Shown here one piece after another: positions 34,729 through 42,699 of a stretch of 44,062 nucleotides of DNA. The stretch comes from Candidatus Hodarchaeota archaeon. Its GTDB lineage: Archaea; Asgardarchaeota; Heimdallarchaeia; Hodarchaeales; Hodarchaeaceae. The stretch's first letter is position 1; the number at the start of each line of letters is the position of its first letter. The stretch lies in contig JAEOSR010000019.1 in assembly GCA_016840285.1 (NCBI GenBank), positions 1 to 44,062 of the forward strand. The letters are read 5' to 3'. Both the position numbers and the translations under genes were made by a program. The notes under the pieces were generated by a model. That model ran no database searches. It worked only from the letters and a program-made list of their open reading frames with translations, and was not told the origin of the DNA.

Positions 34729-36093
34729 ATGAGTGAGGTCACAGAAAATCTAAGCCCAACTATGAATTTAGCCCCTAAAACCAAATCGCTCCTTACTCGA
34801 TATCTTCTGATTGATTTCACTAGGTTAGTTACTTTTAATATTTCTGGTATGTTTGTAATCCTATATTTACTTGATACATTAGAACCGACTCAAGCTGGAA
34901 TGTTATTTGCTCTTAATTATGTTATTCTAGCATTAATTGACTATCCTACTGGCGTTTTAGGTGATATCATTGGATACCGCAAAGTCATGCTGGTTGCATA
35001 TTTTTTTTATATCATTTCGTTCGTTTTCTTATTAATCTCTGATTCTTTCGTTCCTCTTCTTCTCTACAGTGGTCTAGTAGCAATTGGAGCTTCCCAAGAA
35101 TCTGGTGCACTCGAGTCATGGTTTGATAATAGTTATAATCAACTTGTTGAAAATAGAGACCCTGATCGTCAGATATACAACTCTTTTCAGGCGAAAAAAT
35201 CACTAATAAGTCATATGCTCTACGGAATCTCTTTTGTTGCTGGAGGAATAATCGCTCAATATTTTTCAAGAAAGCACTTATTTGGAGTAACATTATTTCT
35301 AATTTTGTTTGTCTTCATACTTATAACTGTGATAGTCAAAGATAATTATTTGAGTAAATCGGTATTTACATCCACAAAATATTTTCAACAATTCCAATCG
35401 GGTTTTAAATTTCTTTTATCTCAAAAGGGAATCTTTTTATTTTTTATCGGGACAACCATCATATGGGCAGCCAATAATAGCATTTGGGTAAATTTTTTAT
35501 TATTTCCGATATATGGTGGCTACTCTGGAGGGCAGGATGATTTCACTGCGATGCTTAGAGCATTAATCTTTGCCTCAGGAGTCTTTTGGCAGCTATTTAT
35601 CGTAAAATATATCTCGAAAATCCACCGTATTAAACTGTGGATTTTTATTACAACATCATTATCTAACACAGTTTTTTTCTCCCTAGTTTATTTTTATTAC
35701 ACCCAATTTCCTCCTACAGGATTTGAGTTCTCTCTTGTTCTAGGTTTATTCATTATATTCCAATTACCTGGAATATGGGAACCATTAGAGTTTATTTTAC
35801 GAAGTCGACTGAATCTAGACTTAGTTCCTGATGAAATAAGGAATGGGATCTATTCATTATTACCTACCATCACTACGATAATTGGGATACCTGGAGCATT
35901 AGTGGGAGGTTACATTCTGAAAATATATCCCTTCTCATCCGCTATCTTAATTACAGCCCTCTTTAGTAGTGTTGGAGTAATAGTAACTGGAATGGGGCTA
36001 GCTAGGTTACCTGAAATTAATAAAACTGACTCTAATACTATAAGTAATGCACGTGAGAAAAATGACCAACAAGAAAGTTATAGATTTCCTTGA
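34729..36093 (+). CDS. MFS transporter, third in the window
   Basis: About 454 residues from ATG 34729, which has GGTG eight bases upstream; the frame is open to an earlier ATG at 34645, but the extra 28 residues look non-coding. There are about twelve membrane segments. The first half carries LIDYPTGVLGDIIGYRKVMLVAYF, a recognisable MFS loop 2-3 motif, followed by QESGALESWFDNSYN. This resembles a sub-group of MFS proteins of uncharacterised substrate, and resembles neither of the two upstream genes closely. The 3' end overlaps the Fe-S protein gene, indicating coupled translation. Confidence 0.82.
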   Translation: MSEVTENLSPTMNLAPKTKSLLTRYLLIDFTRLVTFNISGMFVILYLLDTLEPTQAGMLFALNYVILALIDYPTGVLGDIIGYRKVMLVAYFFYIISFVFLLISDSFVPLLLYSGLVAIGASQESGALESWFDNSYNQLVENRDPDRQIYNSFQAKKSLISHMLYGISFVAGGIIAQYFSRKHLFGVTLFLILFVFILITVIVKDNYLSKSVFTSTKYFQQFQSGFKFLLSQKGIFLFFIGTTIIWAANNSIWVNFLLFPIYGGYSGGQDDFTAMLRALIFASGVFWQLFIVKYISKIHRIKLWIFITTSLSNTVFFSLVYFYYTQFPPTGFEFSLVLGLFIIFQLPGIWEPLEFILRSRLNLDLVPDEIRNGIYSLLPTITTIIGIPGALVGGYILKIYPFSSAILITALFSSVGVIVTGMGLARLPEINKTDSNTISNAREKNDQQESYRFP

Positions 36094-36811
36094 AGAAAAA
36101 GAGATTCAAGTCATTGGATTTGCGTCAATAGAGAACAATGAACAACTGAAATCTAATGAATTTTTCCCTCAAGCACTTTTAAACAATGCCAAGACCGTCA
36201 TTTGTTTTGCAGTTCCCATACCTAAGGGAGTCATTTACTCTGAATCTAATGATTATGTTCTTTATTGGCGTTATTGTAATATTACATATCGTTCAATTGA
36301 TGCTATAATCAACTCTCTTTGTCTATTTCTAGAAAAAGAAGGGTACATTTCAACCCCAATCTATTCTTGCTACCCATGGAAAATCGTAAATCGTGATTTC
36401 TGGGGATTACTACCACTTGTTTTCTGGGCTGAAAAGGCTGGCTTAGGTAGATTGACAAAAAGTGGATTACTAGGGCATCCTATGTATGGTACACGAATTC
36501 TTTTGGGAGGAGTTATAACTTCAATGCATTTAAAACCCTCTACCAGAATCCAGAAAGAAATTTGCCCAACTGAGTGTATCGAATGTATCAAATCATGTCC
36601 TGTTAAAGCTATTGACAAAAACGGTAAAGTCGATCATAATTTATGTATACGAAACGCTAATAGTAATCCACTTATGGCCCATTTACTTAAAGATACTGAA
36701 TCGAGAAAGGGGGTAAATTTTGAGACTATCATGAATACAATTGGCGTTGATGACCATAGTTATTATCTCTGCCTAGAATGTCTCAAAGTGTGCCCTTTAA
36801 ATAAGAAATAG
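36047..36811 (+). CDS. Second QueG-like 4Fe-4S protein
   Basis: 254 residues, related in layout to the 12663 protein: an N-terminal DUF1730-like part (VICFAVPIPKGV, then WAEKAGLGRLTKSGLLGHPMYGTRILL) and two 4Fe-4S clusters. Cluster one is CPTECIECIKSCP, and cluster two is CIRNAN together with CLECLKVCP. It lacks the C-terminal part of QueG. It overlaps the MFS gene by 47 bases from ATG 36047, or 32 from the in-frame ATG 36062, so translation is coupled. A redox role linked to the transported compound is possible but unproved. Confidence 0.75.
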   Translation: MHVRKMTNKKVIDFLEEKEIQVIGFASIENNEQLKSNEFFPQALLNNAKTVICFAVPIPKGVIYSESNDYVLYWRYCNITYRSIDAIINSLCLFLEKEGYISTPIYSCYPWKIVNRDFWGLLPLVFWAEKAGLGRLTKSGLLGHPMYGTRILLGGVITSMHLKPSTRIQKEICPTECIECIKSCPVKAIDKNGKVDHNLCIRNANSNPLMAHLLKDTESRKGVNFETIMNTIGVDDHSYYLCLECLKVCPLNKK

Positions 36812-36861
36812 TTAATAAAAAAGAAAGTCTTCAAATTCAATCACTTCTAGAGAGGTGTAGA

Positions 36862-38145
36862 ATGATTCACTGTCCTCATTGCGGGAACGAATTAGAAACC
36901 CTGGAAACTGCTAAATTTTGTACCCATTGTGGATCGAGTCTAACCAACTCGGTTCAAAAACAACCACTAACTACTCATGTAACACAAAGAAGAAGCTTCA
37001 GAAGACCTTCAGCTTCTTATCGTCCATGGCTGATCATTGTAGGGAGTATTGTAACAATAGGAATAGTTATTATTTCTGTCATTCTAGTAGGTTCATACTT
37101 TTTAAATTCTCTCTTCGGACCACCGCTTGGATCAGGCATTGAAATTTTTTCAGACACTGATTTTCTTGAGTACAGCTCTTCTGGAACCGGAACTAAAGAT
37201 GATCCATACATCCTTTCTAATTACTATTTCACAGAAGAATTCATTGGTTTTTCCATCGAAGACACTACTAAGCACTTTATAATAACAAATTGTACAATAG
37301 AAGTATGTTATGAAGGAATTCATATTGAGGACGTTGCCCCTGGAACTGCAAATATTTGGGGTAACACGGTAATCTATCGTGATTGTTGGGTTTGGGAAAC
37401 AGGCCCCAGTGCTGGTATCACGATCTATTCATCTCCTGGAGTCAATATTTCCAACAATATTATCTCCAATGCTGGGAGTGAGGGAATTCTAGTTGTAGAC
37501 TCAAAAGAAAGTTTTGTTTCAAACAACACAATCTCGAAGCAATACATAGGTATATTCTTGGAGTTTTCCGATTCATCAGTTATTACTAATAATTCACTAG
37601 AAGCATGTGATGACGCGATTTACTGTACTGAATCAGATTTTGCAAATGTTACTTATAATAAATGTGAAAACAACTATGATTCGTTTATCAGTATCATAAG
37701 TTCAAATTTTGTCAAAATATCAAACAATATATGCTCCAATACTTCTTATTGGTATTCGTGGTCAGCAGGCATCATTTTAAACGAATGTACTAATTGTTCC
37801 CTTCTTAATAACACCATTATAGATTGTTATCAAGGAATTTATGTTCCTAACACATCTTACTGTCAAATAAATTACAATCGTATCGAAAATAATTCCGAAT
37901 ATGGAGTCGCTGTAACTGGTGGTTGGATGGAGGCTGAATCTAACGCAATTTATCTAAATTCATTTATCAATAATAATTTAGATGGGATTTCACAAGCTTC
38001 TGATAATGGAACATCTAATTATTGGTATTATTCGAAGTTAGAACAGGGAAATTATTGGTCAGATTGGAATGGTACAGGTATCTATTCTATCGCTGGATCT
38101 GCAAACACTACAGACATCTATCCGCTAGCTGAACCTCCAATTTGA
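36862..38145 (+). CDS. Zinc-ribbon, TM and parallel beta-helix surface protein
   Basis: 427 residues in three parts. A double-CxxC zinc ribbon at the N-terminus (CPHCGNELETLETAKFCTHC) is followed by a basic linker and one membrane segment (about 53-77). The long C-terminal part (about 100-427) is a right-handed parallel beta helix of NosD/PbH1 type, with repeated turns of the form NNxI...G (SNNIISNAGSEGILV, VSNNTISKQYIGIFL, LLNNTIIDCYQGIYV) and many Asn-X-Ser/Thr sites, so it is outside the cell. Such helices often bind or cleave polysaccharides; no catalytic residues are evident. The zinc ribbon would lie in the cytoplasm. It stands alone 50 bases after the Fe-S gene. Confidence 0.85.
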   Translation: MIHCPHCGNELETLETAKFCTHCGSSLTNSVQKQPLTTHVTQRRSFRRPSASYRPWLIIVGSIVTIGIVIISVILVGSYFLNSLFGPPLGSGIEIFSDTDFLEYSSSGTGTKDDPYILSNYYFTEEFIGFSIEDTTKHFIITNCTIEVCYEGIHIEDVAPGTANIWGNTVIYRDCWVWETGPSAGITIYSSPGVNISNNIISNAGSEGILVVDSKESFVSNNTISKQYIGIFLEFSDSSVITNNSLEACDDAIYCTESDFANVTYNKCENNYDSFISIISSNFVKISNNICSNTSYWYSWSAGIILNECTNCSLLNNTIIDCYQGIYVPNTSYCQINYNRIENNSEYGVAVTGGWMEAESNAIYLNSFINNNLDGISQASDNGTSNYWYYSKLEQGNYWSDWNGTGIYSIAGSANTTDIYPLAEPPI

Positions 38146-38160
38146 ACAACCAGCCTCAAA

Positions 38161-39288
38161 TTAAACTAATTCTTTCTTAAAGTCCTTTATGGAACTGATA
38201 TAATCCTCTATTGGAGTTTGCCAAGAATGAGTATTCTGATTATATGCGTTAAAGAGATGATGACGACCACTATAGAAGAATGGGACTATCTGAAGGAAGT
38301 AGGATTTTATAATCCTCTTCAATGAATCAAAACATCGAAGAAATTTCGAAAATTCCTGCGCAGAAGTCCTATAATACAAACAGAAAGTTAATTCTGATCC
38401 AATGAAAATATCAATCTGAAATGGTAATTCACAAATAAAGGTAAGAAAAGTAGAGCTATATTTAGAATCTATTAATATTATGTAAAAGAAAATAAAATAG
38501 ATATCAGATTCGTCGGGAAGTTGAAAATTTGTTAAAAAACTTTTAATGACTCCTTGCTGCGTTAAATTCTGTATTCTATTCCTTACTTTATATGTCGATA
38601 AACCCACTCGTTCTGCAAGCTCAGTAATTGTAACTAAAACACGTTTACTGTGTTGAACTTCTTTTATTATGGTAAGAAGTTGAACATCGATATAATCAAA
38701 ATCAATCACTTTTGGTCTATATGAGAAGTTTAAATCTTTTAGAATGCTATCATTAACGAGATTTTCATGTTTTAAAGTTGTTATTATCTTTTCCTCCCAC
38801 TGATCCCAATTCCAAATCCATTTACCCTCTTGAGGGTCATAATAATCAAAATTAGGATTACAAATCTTTTGGTCTAGGATATCAAAAATATAATAGTCGG
38901 AAATCAATTCTTCAGATTCTAAAATTTCAAGAAATTTCTTTATTGGATTGGGAGAATTCATATCATAAATTGCATAACAATATATCCCGTTATATTTTCC
39001 ATAGGTTGATGAGATGAGATAAAAATAGGGGATCTTTTCAAGAAATTGATATAATTGGTCTGAGTTACAGTTTATGGATTCTTGGATCGCAATAGAACAA
39101 TCACCCAACCCAATTCTCCTTTCATTCATTAGGGGATAAGTCTCTAAAAATCTTTTTTCTCGTAATGATTTCAGTCGAGAACTAATCGTTCTATACGAAA
39201 TATTCAATTTTGAGCTTAAGAAACGACTAGATGAGTTAAAACCATATTTAACGAGAGCATTCATTATTCTTATATCTTTTTGATCCAA
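38161..39288 (-). CDS. Tandem double-Lrp-like transcriptional regulator
   Basis: 375 residues containing two AsnC-type helix-turn-helix units. The first (about 2-55) reads DQKDIRIMNALVKYGF, then a segment with SYRTISSRLKSLREK; the second (about 200-255) reads DFDYIDVQLLTIIKEVQ, then LAERVGLSTYKVRNRIQNL. Each is followed by a region of about 100 residues with RAM-like strands. Normal Lrp proteins have a single copy, so this looks like a fused duplication acting as a built-in dimer. TTG 39288 starts the first helix at once and leaves no room for another start. It faces the WD40-hydrolase gene across 171 bases and is the likely regulator of that gene. Confidence 0.75.
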   Translation of the reverse strand: MDQKDIRIMNALVKYGFNSSSRFLSSKLNISYRTISSRLKSLREKRFLETYPLMNERRIGLGDCSIAIQESINCNSDQLYQFLEKIPYFYLISSTYGKYNGIYCYAIYDMNSPNPIKKFLEILESEELISDYYIFDILDQKICNPNFDYYDPQEGKWIWNWDQWEEKIITTLKHENLVNDSILKDLNFSYRPKVIDFDYIDVQLLTIIKEVQHSKRVLVTITELAERVGLSTYKVRNRIQNLTQQGVIKSFLTNFQLPDESDIYFIFFYIILIDSKYSSTFLTFICELPFQIDIFIGSELTFCLYYRTSAQEFSKFLRCFDSLKRIIKSYFLQIVPFFYSGRHHLFNAYNQNTHSWQTPIEDYISSIKDFKKELV

Positions 39289-39391
39289 ATTGCGCTTTTC
39301 AATCGTGCTTGATCATCTCCTGAATTCCAAATTACCAAATAGGGAAATTTGAATACAATTAGATAATTGTTTCATATTTCTTTTTGTGCAA

Positions 39392-39405
39392 TTTATATAT
39401 AAATA
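39392..39405 (+). promoter_or_regulatory. TATA box of the WD40-hydrolase gene
   Basis: TTTATATATAAATA is the strongest TATA-like sequence in this control region, about 60-70 bases before the start. A GGTGG ribosome-binding motif lies close to ATG 39466. Confidence 0.55.
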
Positions 39406-39459
39406 TCTATGCACGAATGCATATTTTTTTAAAGGTATTAAGTTAACTTAAAGAAAAAG

Positions 39460-41754
39460 GTGGAAATGACAATCGAAGTTAGTAGAAAAGACATATTTCA
39501 AAGAAAAGGTGGGATATTAACTATCCTTGTATTATCACTTCTGATCATTCTATCAATGAGCAAAAACTCAAATCTTGAGTTAAAAAATAATTCTTTACTG
39601 CAATATGGTCAAATTACGCAGGTGCAAGAAATTACTAATTTTACAAATGAGTCCACTACTCTTTATGGTCATTCTCAACCAGTTTTCGCCACTTCTTTCT
39701 CTCCTGATGACTCTTTGATAGCATCAGGAGGTTTAGATGGAAATATTATCATCTGGAATACATCAAACGGTGAAATAGTGCATTTATTGAGACACCAGCC
39801 ATTTAACCAACTCACATCTCTATCTTTTTCACCGAATGGTTCGATCCTAGCATCATGTGGTCAATATTGGTTTAGAAATCCACCTGGATCGGAGAATTGG
39901 TCAGCAGAAACAAGCATCCATCTTTGGGATGTTTGCTCTGGATTGTTACTAAAAACTGTAAAAAAAATTGATACTCAATTTCAGGGGATAATTTTTTCCC
40001 CGAACGGGAAATTAATCGCTTTTTGTGAAAACGCATTCAATGAAACCTATTCAGTCAAAGTGTGGAATATGTCGAGTGATAAATTCTTATATTTTGGTGA
40101 ACATAATCACGATATTAATACATTAGGTTTTTCACCAGATAGTACCCTCTTAGCTTCTGGGAGTGGGGACACAACTATTAAAATCTGGAATGTATCCTCT
40201 GGAACTCTTGTAAAAACGTTAACTGAACATACAGATGCGGTTAATTCGGTCAAGATTTCTCTGAACGGACAAATTTTAGCGTCAGCGAGTGATGATTCCT
40301 CAATTATCTTATGGAACGTTTCCTCTGGGGCTGTTATAAGAACTCTAAATGGGCATAACAGAAGGGTTTGGTCAGTGGATTTTTCTAATGATGGCAGATT
40401 AGTGTCAGGAGAAGGAGAATATGACAGATATTTCCCCCCTCGGAATCACAATGCATCTATCAAGATTTGGGATGTTTCAACTGGAAATGAAATAACTACT
40501 TTAATTGGCCATAAAAATGTCGTTTGGTCGGTTGATTTTTCTTCAGATGGAACAAAAATAGTGTCAGGTAGTTGGGACTGGAGAGTGAAACTCTGGGGGA
40601 ACTATGATCCAATAACTTCTGTTCATGTTGACGATTGGCCTACTTCCAGTCCTGATGAACAGGGTATGAATTCAACGGAAATTAATGATTTATTAAATTA
40701 TATCGAGGACTATGATTTGTCAATACATGGTATGGTCATCATGCGTCATGGTGTCATTGTTGCAGAAAGATACTTTCAGGAGGAGTGGCACCATTTTACT
40801 CAAGAAGACAAACATCAACTCCATTCTGTGACTAAAAGTTTTATTTCTGCTTTAATAGGAATTGCGATTGATCAGGGGTTTATTACAGATGTAAACCAGA
40901 GAGTTCTTGACTTCTTCCCCGAGATGAATTTTTCAAATGTTGATTCTCGAAAGGAAGAGATGACAATTGAACACCTCTTGACAATGCGGACAGGCCTTGA
41001 TTGGCCTGAATCGAATATTGGTTACAGTAGCCCTAGAGACCTTGCGGACCAAATGGTAGATAGTAATAACAGTGTACAGTTTATTCTGGATAAACCAATG
41101 GTTGCAGCTCCTGGAGAGGTTTGGGAATATTGTTCTGGGGCTAGCCACCTCCTTTCTGCGATTATTCAAAAAACAACTGGTCAATCAACTCTTGAGTTCG
41201 CACAAAAATTTCTATTTTCTCCTCTAGGGATCGACCCAAGCGAAGTAGTATGGGATACCGATCGTAATGGAATAAATAGAGGACATTCCAACCTTTTCCT
41301 TTCTCCCCGAAGTTTAGCCAAATTTGGGAATTTGTACCTTTACAGAGGGATTGTAGATAGCAAAGAGATTATCCCAAAAGAATGGGTAATAAATTCAACA
41401 ACCAATACTGTCCAATGCGACAGGTCAGGTGAATTGTATGGGTATCAATGGTGGATATATCCAGAGCATGATGGTTATGGAGCTGAAGGATTGGATGGCC
41501 ATTATATCCTTGTATACCCTAAACTGGAATTGGTCGTGAGCTTCACATATTATGAGAGAGCTAAAACGACTACAAGGCGTTATATTATCCCTTCGATTCT
41601 CTCATCTGAACCTGAAGAGACCACGACTAATCCTCCTTCATCTGTATCTAAGCTGTCCTCTTCAACTAATCCAATTCCATCTGAGGCCTCAGGAATGACC
41701 TTATTCTTCTCTCTTTTAGCGTTAGTAATAATAATTCGAAAAAAGAAAAGATAG
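39460..41754 (+). CDS. Surface WD40 propeller fused to a beta-lactamase-type serine hydrolase
   Basis: 764 residues. A hydrophobic signal or anchor segment lies at 18-33. Seven WD40 blades follow (about 66-380), with repeated ASGSGDTTIKIWNVSSG-type patterns. A serine beta-lactamase-like domain (about 395-710) has the SxxK motif Ser456-Val-Thr-Lys459 in HSVTKSFISALIG, and Tyr557 in YCSGASHLLSA at the second catalytic position. Residues 715-745 are a Ser/Thr/Pro stalk, and the end is an anchor with RKKKR. It therefore sits outside the cell, held at one or both ends. It could hydrolyse a peptide, ester or beta-lactam-like substrate held by the propeller; the substrate is unknown. The start may be GTG 39460 or ATG 39466. 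Confidence 0.88.
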   Translation: MEMTIEVSRKDIFQRKGGILTILVLSLLIILSMSKNSNLELKNNSLLQYGQITQVQEITNFTNESTTLYGHSQPVFATSFSPDDSLIASGGLDGNIIIWNTSNGEIVHLLRHQPFNQLTSLSFSPNGSILASCGQYWFRNPPGSENWSAETSIHLWDVCSGLLLKTVKKIDTQFQGIIFSPNGKLIAFCENAFNETYSVKVWNMSSDKFLYFGEHNHDINTLGFSPDSTLLASGSGDTTIKIWNVSSGTLVKTLTEHTDAVNSVKISLNGQILASASDDSSIILWNVSSGAVIRTLNGHNRRVWSVDFSNDGRLVSGEGEYDRYFPPRNHNASIKIWDVSTGNEITTLIGHKNVVWSVDFSSDGTKIVSGSWDWRVKLWGNYDPITSVHVDDWPTSSPDEQGMNSTEINDLLNYIEDYDLSIHGMVIMRHGVIVAERYFQEEWHHFTQEDKHQLHSVTKSFISALIGIAIDQGFITDVNQRVLDFFPEMNFSNVDSRKEEMTIEHLLTMRTGLDWPESNIGYSSPRDLADQMVDSNNSVQFILDKPMVAAPGEVWEYCSGASHLLSAIIQKTTGQSTLEFAQKFLFSPLGIDPSEVVWDTDRNGINRGHSNLFLSPRSLAKFGNLYLYRGIVDSKEIIPKEWVINSTTNTVQCDRSGELYGYQWWIYPEHDGYGAEGLDGHYILVYPKLELVVSFTYYERAKTTTRRYIIPSILSSEPEETTTNPPSSVSKLSSSTNPIPSEASGMTLFFSLLALVIIIRKKKR

Positions 41755-41766
41755 TATGAAAGAAAA

Positions 41767-41791
41767 AACTACTATTTTGCAAATGGTAGTT
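41767..41791 (+). terminator. Hairpin after the WD40-hydrolase gene
   Basis: AACTAC (41767-41772) and GTAGTT (41786-41791) form a 6-base stem with a 13-base loop, starting 13 bases after the stop codon. T-rich sequence follows. Termination is inferred. Confidence 0.45.
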
Positions 41792-41850
41792 CATTTGGAT
41801 TTTCGAAATTTTTTATTCATTAAAGAGGATCTAATTGTAGATGTTTTGGA

Positions 41851-42120
41851 TCACCTTTTTTTTATGTCTTGTCGCTTCCAATATTCCATCAGATGCTTGT
41901 CTACCAGACCAAGTACTTTTAAAATTACTGCTAATGCTATTAAAGCTAATATAATTGCATTATAATCCCCTCTATTCCATAAATCAAAGCTTTTATCAAA
42001 GACAGCAATGAGTAATTCTACTCCATAAAGAATTGAAACGATCCAGATAAGTTTTGATAACGTTTCTAAGAGTATTGCTTCTGCTTTAATTAATCTAGAT
42101 TCAGGATCTTCTCCATACAT
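41851..42120 (-). CDS. Small two-TM membrane protein
   Basis: 89 residues with two membrane segments (about 22-42 and 55-73), a charged N-terminus (MYGEDPESRLIKAEA) and a basic C-terminal tail (EYWKRQDIKKR), so both ends are probably cytoplasmic. Asp45 and Lys46 mark the short outer loop. I do not recognise the family; the size and layout fit a small regulatory or assembly subunit. It stands alone, convergent with the WD40-hydrolase gene. A plus-strand frame over the same bases is less protein-like. Confidence 0.6.
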   Translation of the reverse strand: MYGEDPESRLIKAEAILLETLSKLIWIVSILYGVELLIAVFDKSFDLWNRGDYNAIILALIALAVILKVLGLVDKHLMEYWKRQDIKKR

Positions 42121-42222
42121 AACCCAACCTTCCTTCTATGAATTGAGGAAACCTGATTTGAGATTATTCTAGATCAAAACTACTTAAATGTTACCATTGA
42201 AGAACCTGAAAGCCACCCCTTT

Positions 42223-42342
42223 ATGCTAGCCATTATGGGCTTCTTCATAGGTTTAGCATGTTCAAGAATAGTTTACAACAGCAAGCAAAAGCTCGAGAGA
42301 AGCAAGGCTTGGCTTACAGTTAAAGGATTTTTCTCTATTTGA
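42223..42342 (+). CDS. Doubtful 39-residue ORF
   Basis: ATG 42223 to TGA 42340. The first part is hydrophobic (MLAIMGFFIGLACSRIVY) and the rest basic (SKQKLERSKAW). The frame is open about 60 bases further upstream and reads acidic (VTIEEPESHPF), without a start codon there. It could be a small membrane protein or the tail of a decayed gene. No ribosome-binding site is seen. Confidence 0.25.
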   Translation: MLAIMGFFIGLACSRIVYNSKQKLERSKAWLTVKGFFSI

Positions 42343-42381
42343 TTAAGACTTGTTTAACAATATGGAAACGATTTATTTATG

Positions 42382-42412
42382 TCGTAAAATCATCGTTTGA
42401 ATATTTTTACGA
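42382..42412. repeat. Inverted repeat upstream of the hydroxyacyl-CoA dehydrogenase gene
   Basis: TCGTAAAA at 42382-42389 and TTTTACGA at 42405-42412 form a perfect 8-base inverted repeat with a 15-base interval. It could be an operator or a weak hairpin near the end of the upstream open frame. Confidence 0.35.
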
Positions 42413-42508
42413 TTAAAGTTAGCTTTCGAATCACGAGTAAACTTCTAAATGGGTCATCCTTGAAAATGTCTGTAAACGTTGATTAAGTTAAAAATTAAAT
42501 ATGTTTCA

Positions 42509-42521
42509 AAATATAAAAGGG
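42509..42521 (+). promoter_or_regulatory. TATA box, hydroxyacyl-CoA dehydrogenase
   Basis: AAAATATAAAAGG at about 42509-42521 suits a TATA box. Transcription would start near 42540, leaving a leader of about 160 bases, unusually long for archaea. Confidence 0.45.
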
Positions 42522-42593
42522 AATGAAAGAAGAGGGATATTGGTTATGAATATTGTTTGATTATCAAGCATTGGTTCTAGTATGAAAAGTTTA

Positions 42594-42616
42594 TTGTCAC
42601 AGAATAAATTGTCACA
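42594..42616. promoter_or_regulatory. Direct repeat TTGTCACA x2, possible operator
   Basis: Two exact copies of TTGTCACA, at 42594-42601 and 42609-42616, begin 15 bases apart in the leader of the hydroxyacyl-CoA dehydrogenase gene. The position downstream of the TATA box suits a repressor site. No regulator gene is adjacent. Confidence 0.35.
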
Positions 42617-42643
42617 TTAAAATAACTAAAGGAGAAACTCGAA

Positions 42644-42682
42644 ATGACGGAAAAAAAATTAAAAAAGTTATTGAATTTTTGA
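42644..42682 (+). CDS. Possible 12-residue leader ORF
   Basis: ATG 42644 opens a 12-codon frame (MTEKKLKKLLNF) and stops 17 bases before the dehydrogenase start. It has a better ribosome-binding site (AAAGGAG, 11 bases upstream) than the dehydrogenase itself, so it may act as a leader peptide or couple translation. It could also be chance. Confidence 0.3.
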   Translation: MTEKKLKKLLNF

Positions 42683-42699
42683 ATATTAAGGCGATTTAA

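Larger units (their letters stand above)
42121..42699. other. 579-base spacer with a small ORF and regulatory repeats
   Basis: Contents seen: a reading frame open from about 42160 with an ATG at 42223 and TGA at 42340 (39 codons after ATG, weakly hydrophobic); an 8-base inverted repeat at 42382-42412; a TATA-like stretch at 42509-42520; two copies of TTGTCACA at 42594-42616; and a 12-codon upstream ORF at 42644. I see no tRNA or rRNA. Confidence 0.5.

Noticed and set aside
41756..41965. 69-codon plus-strand frame after the WD40-hydrolase
   Set aside because: It overlaps the more protein-like minus-strand two-TM gene and spans the proposed terminator hairpin.
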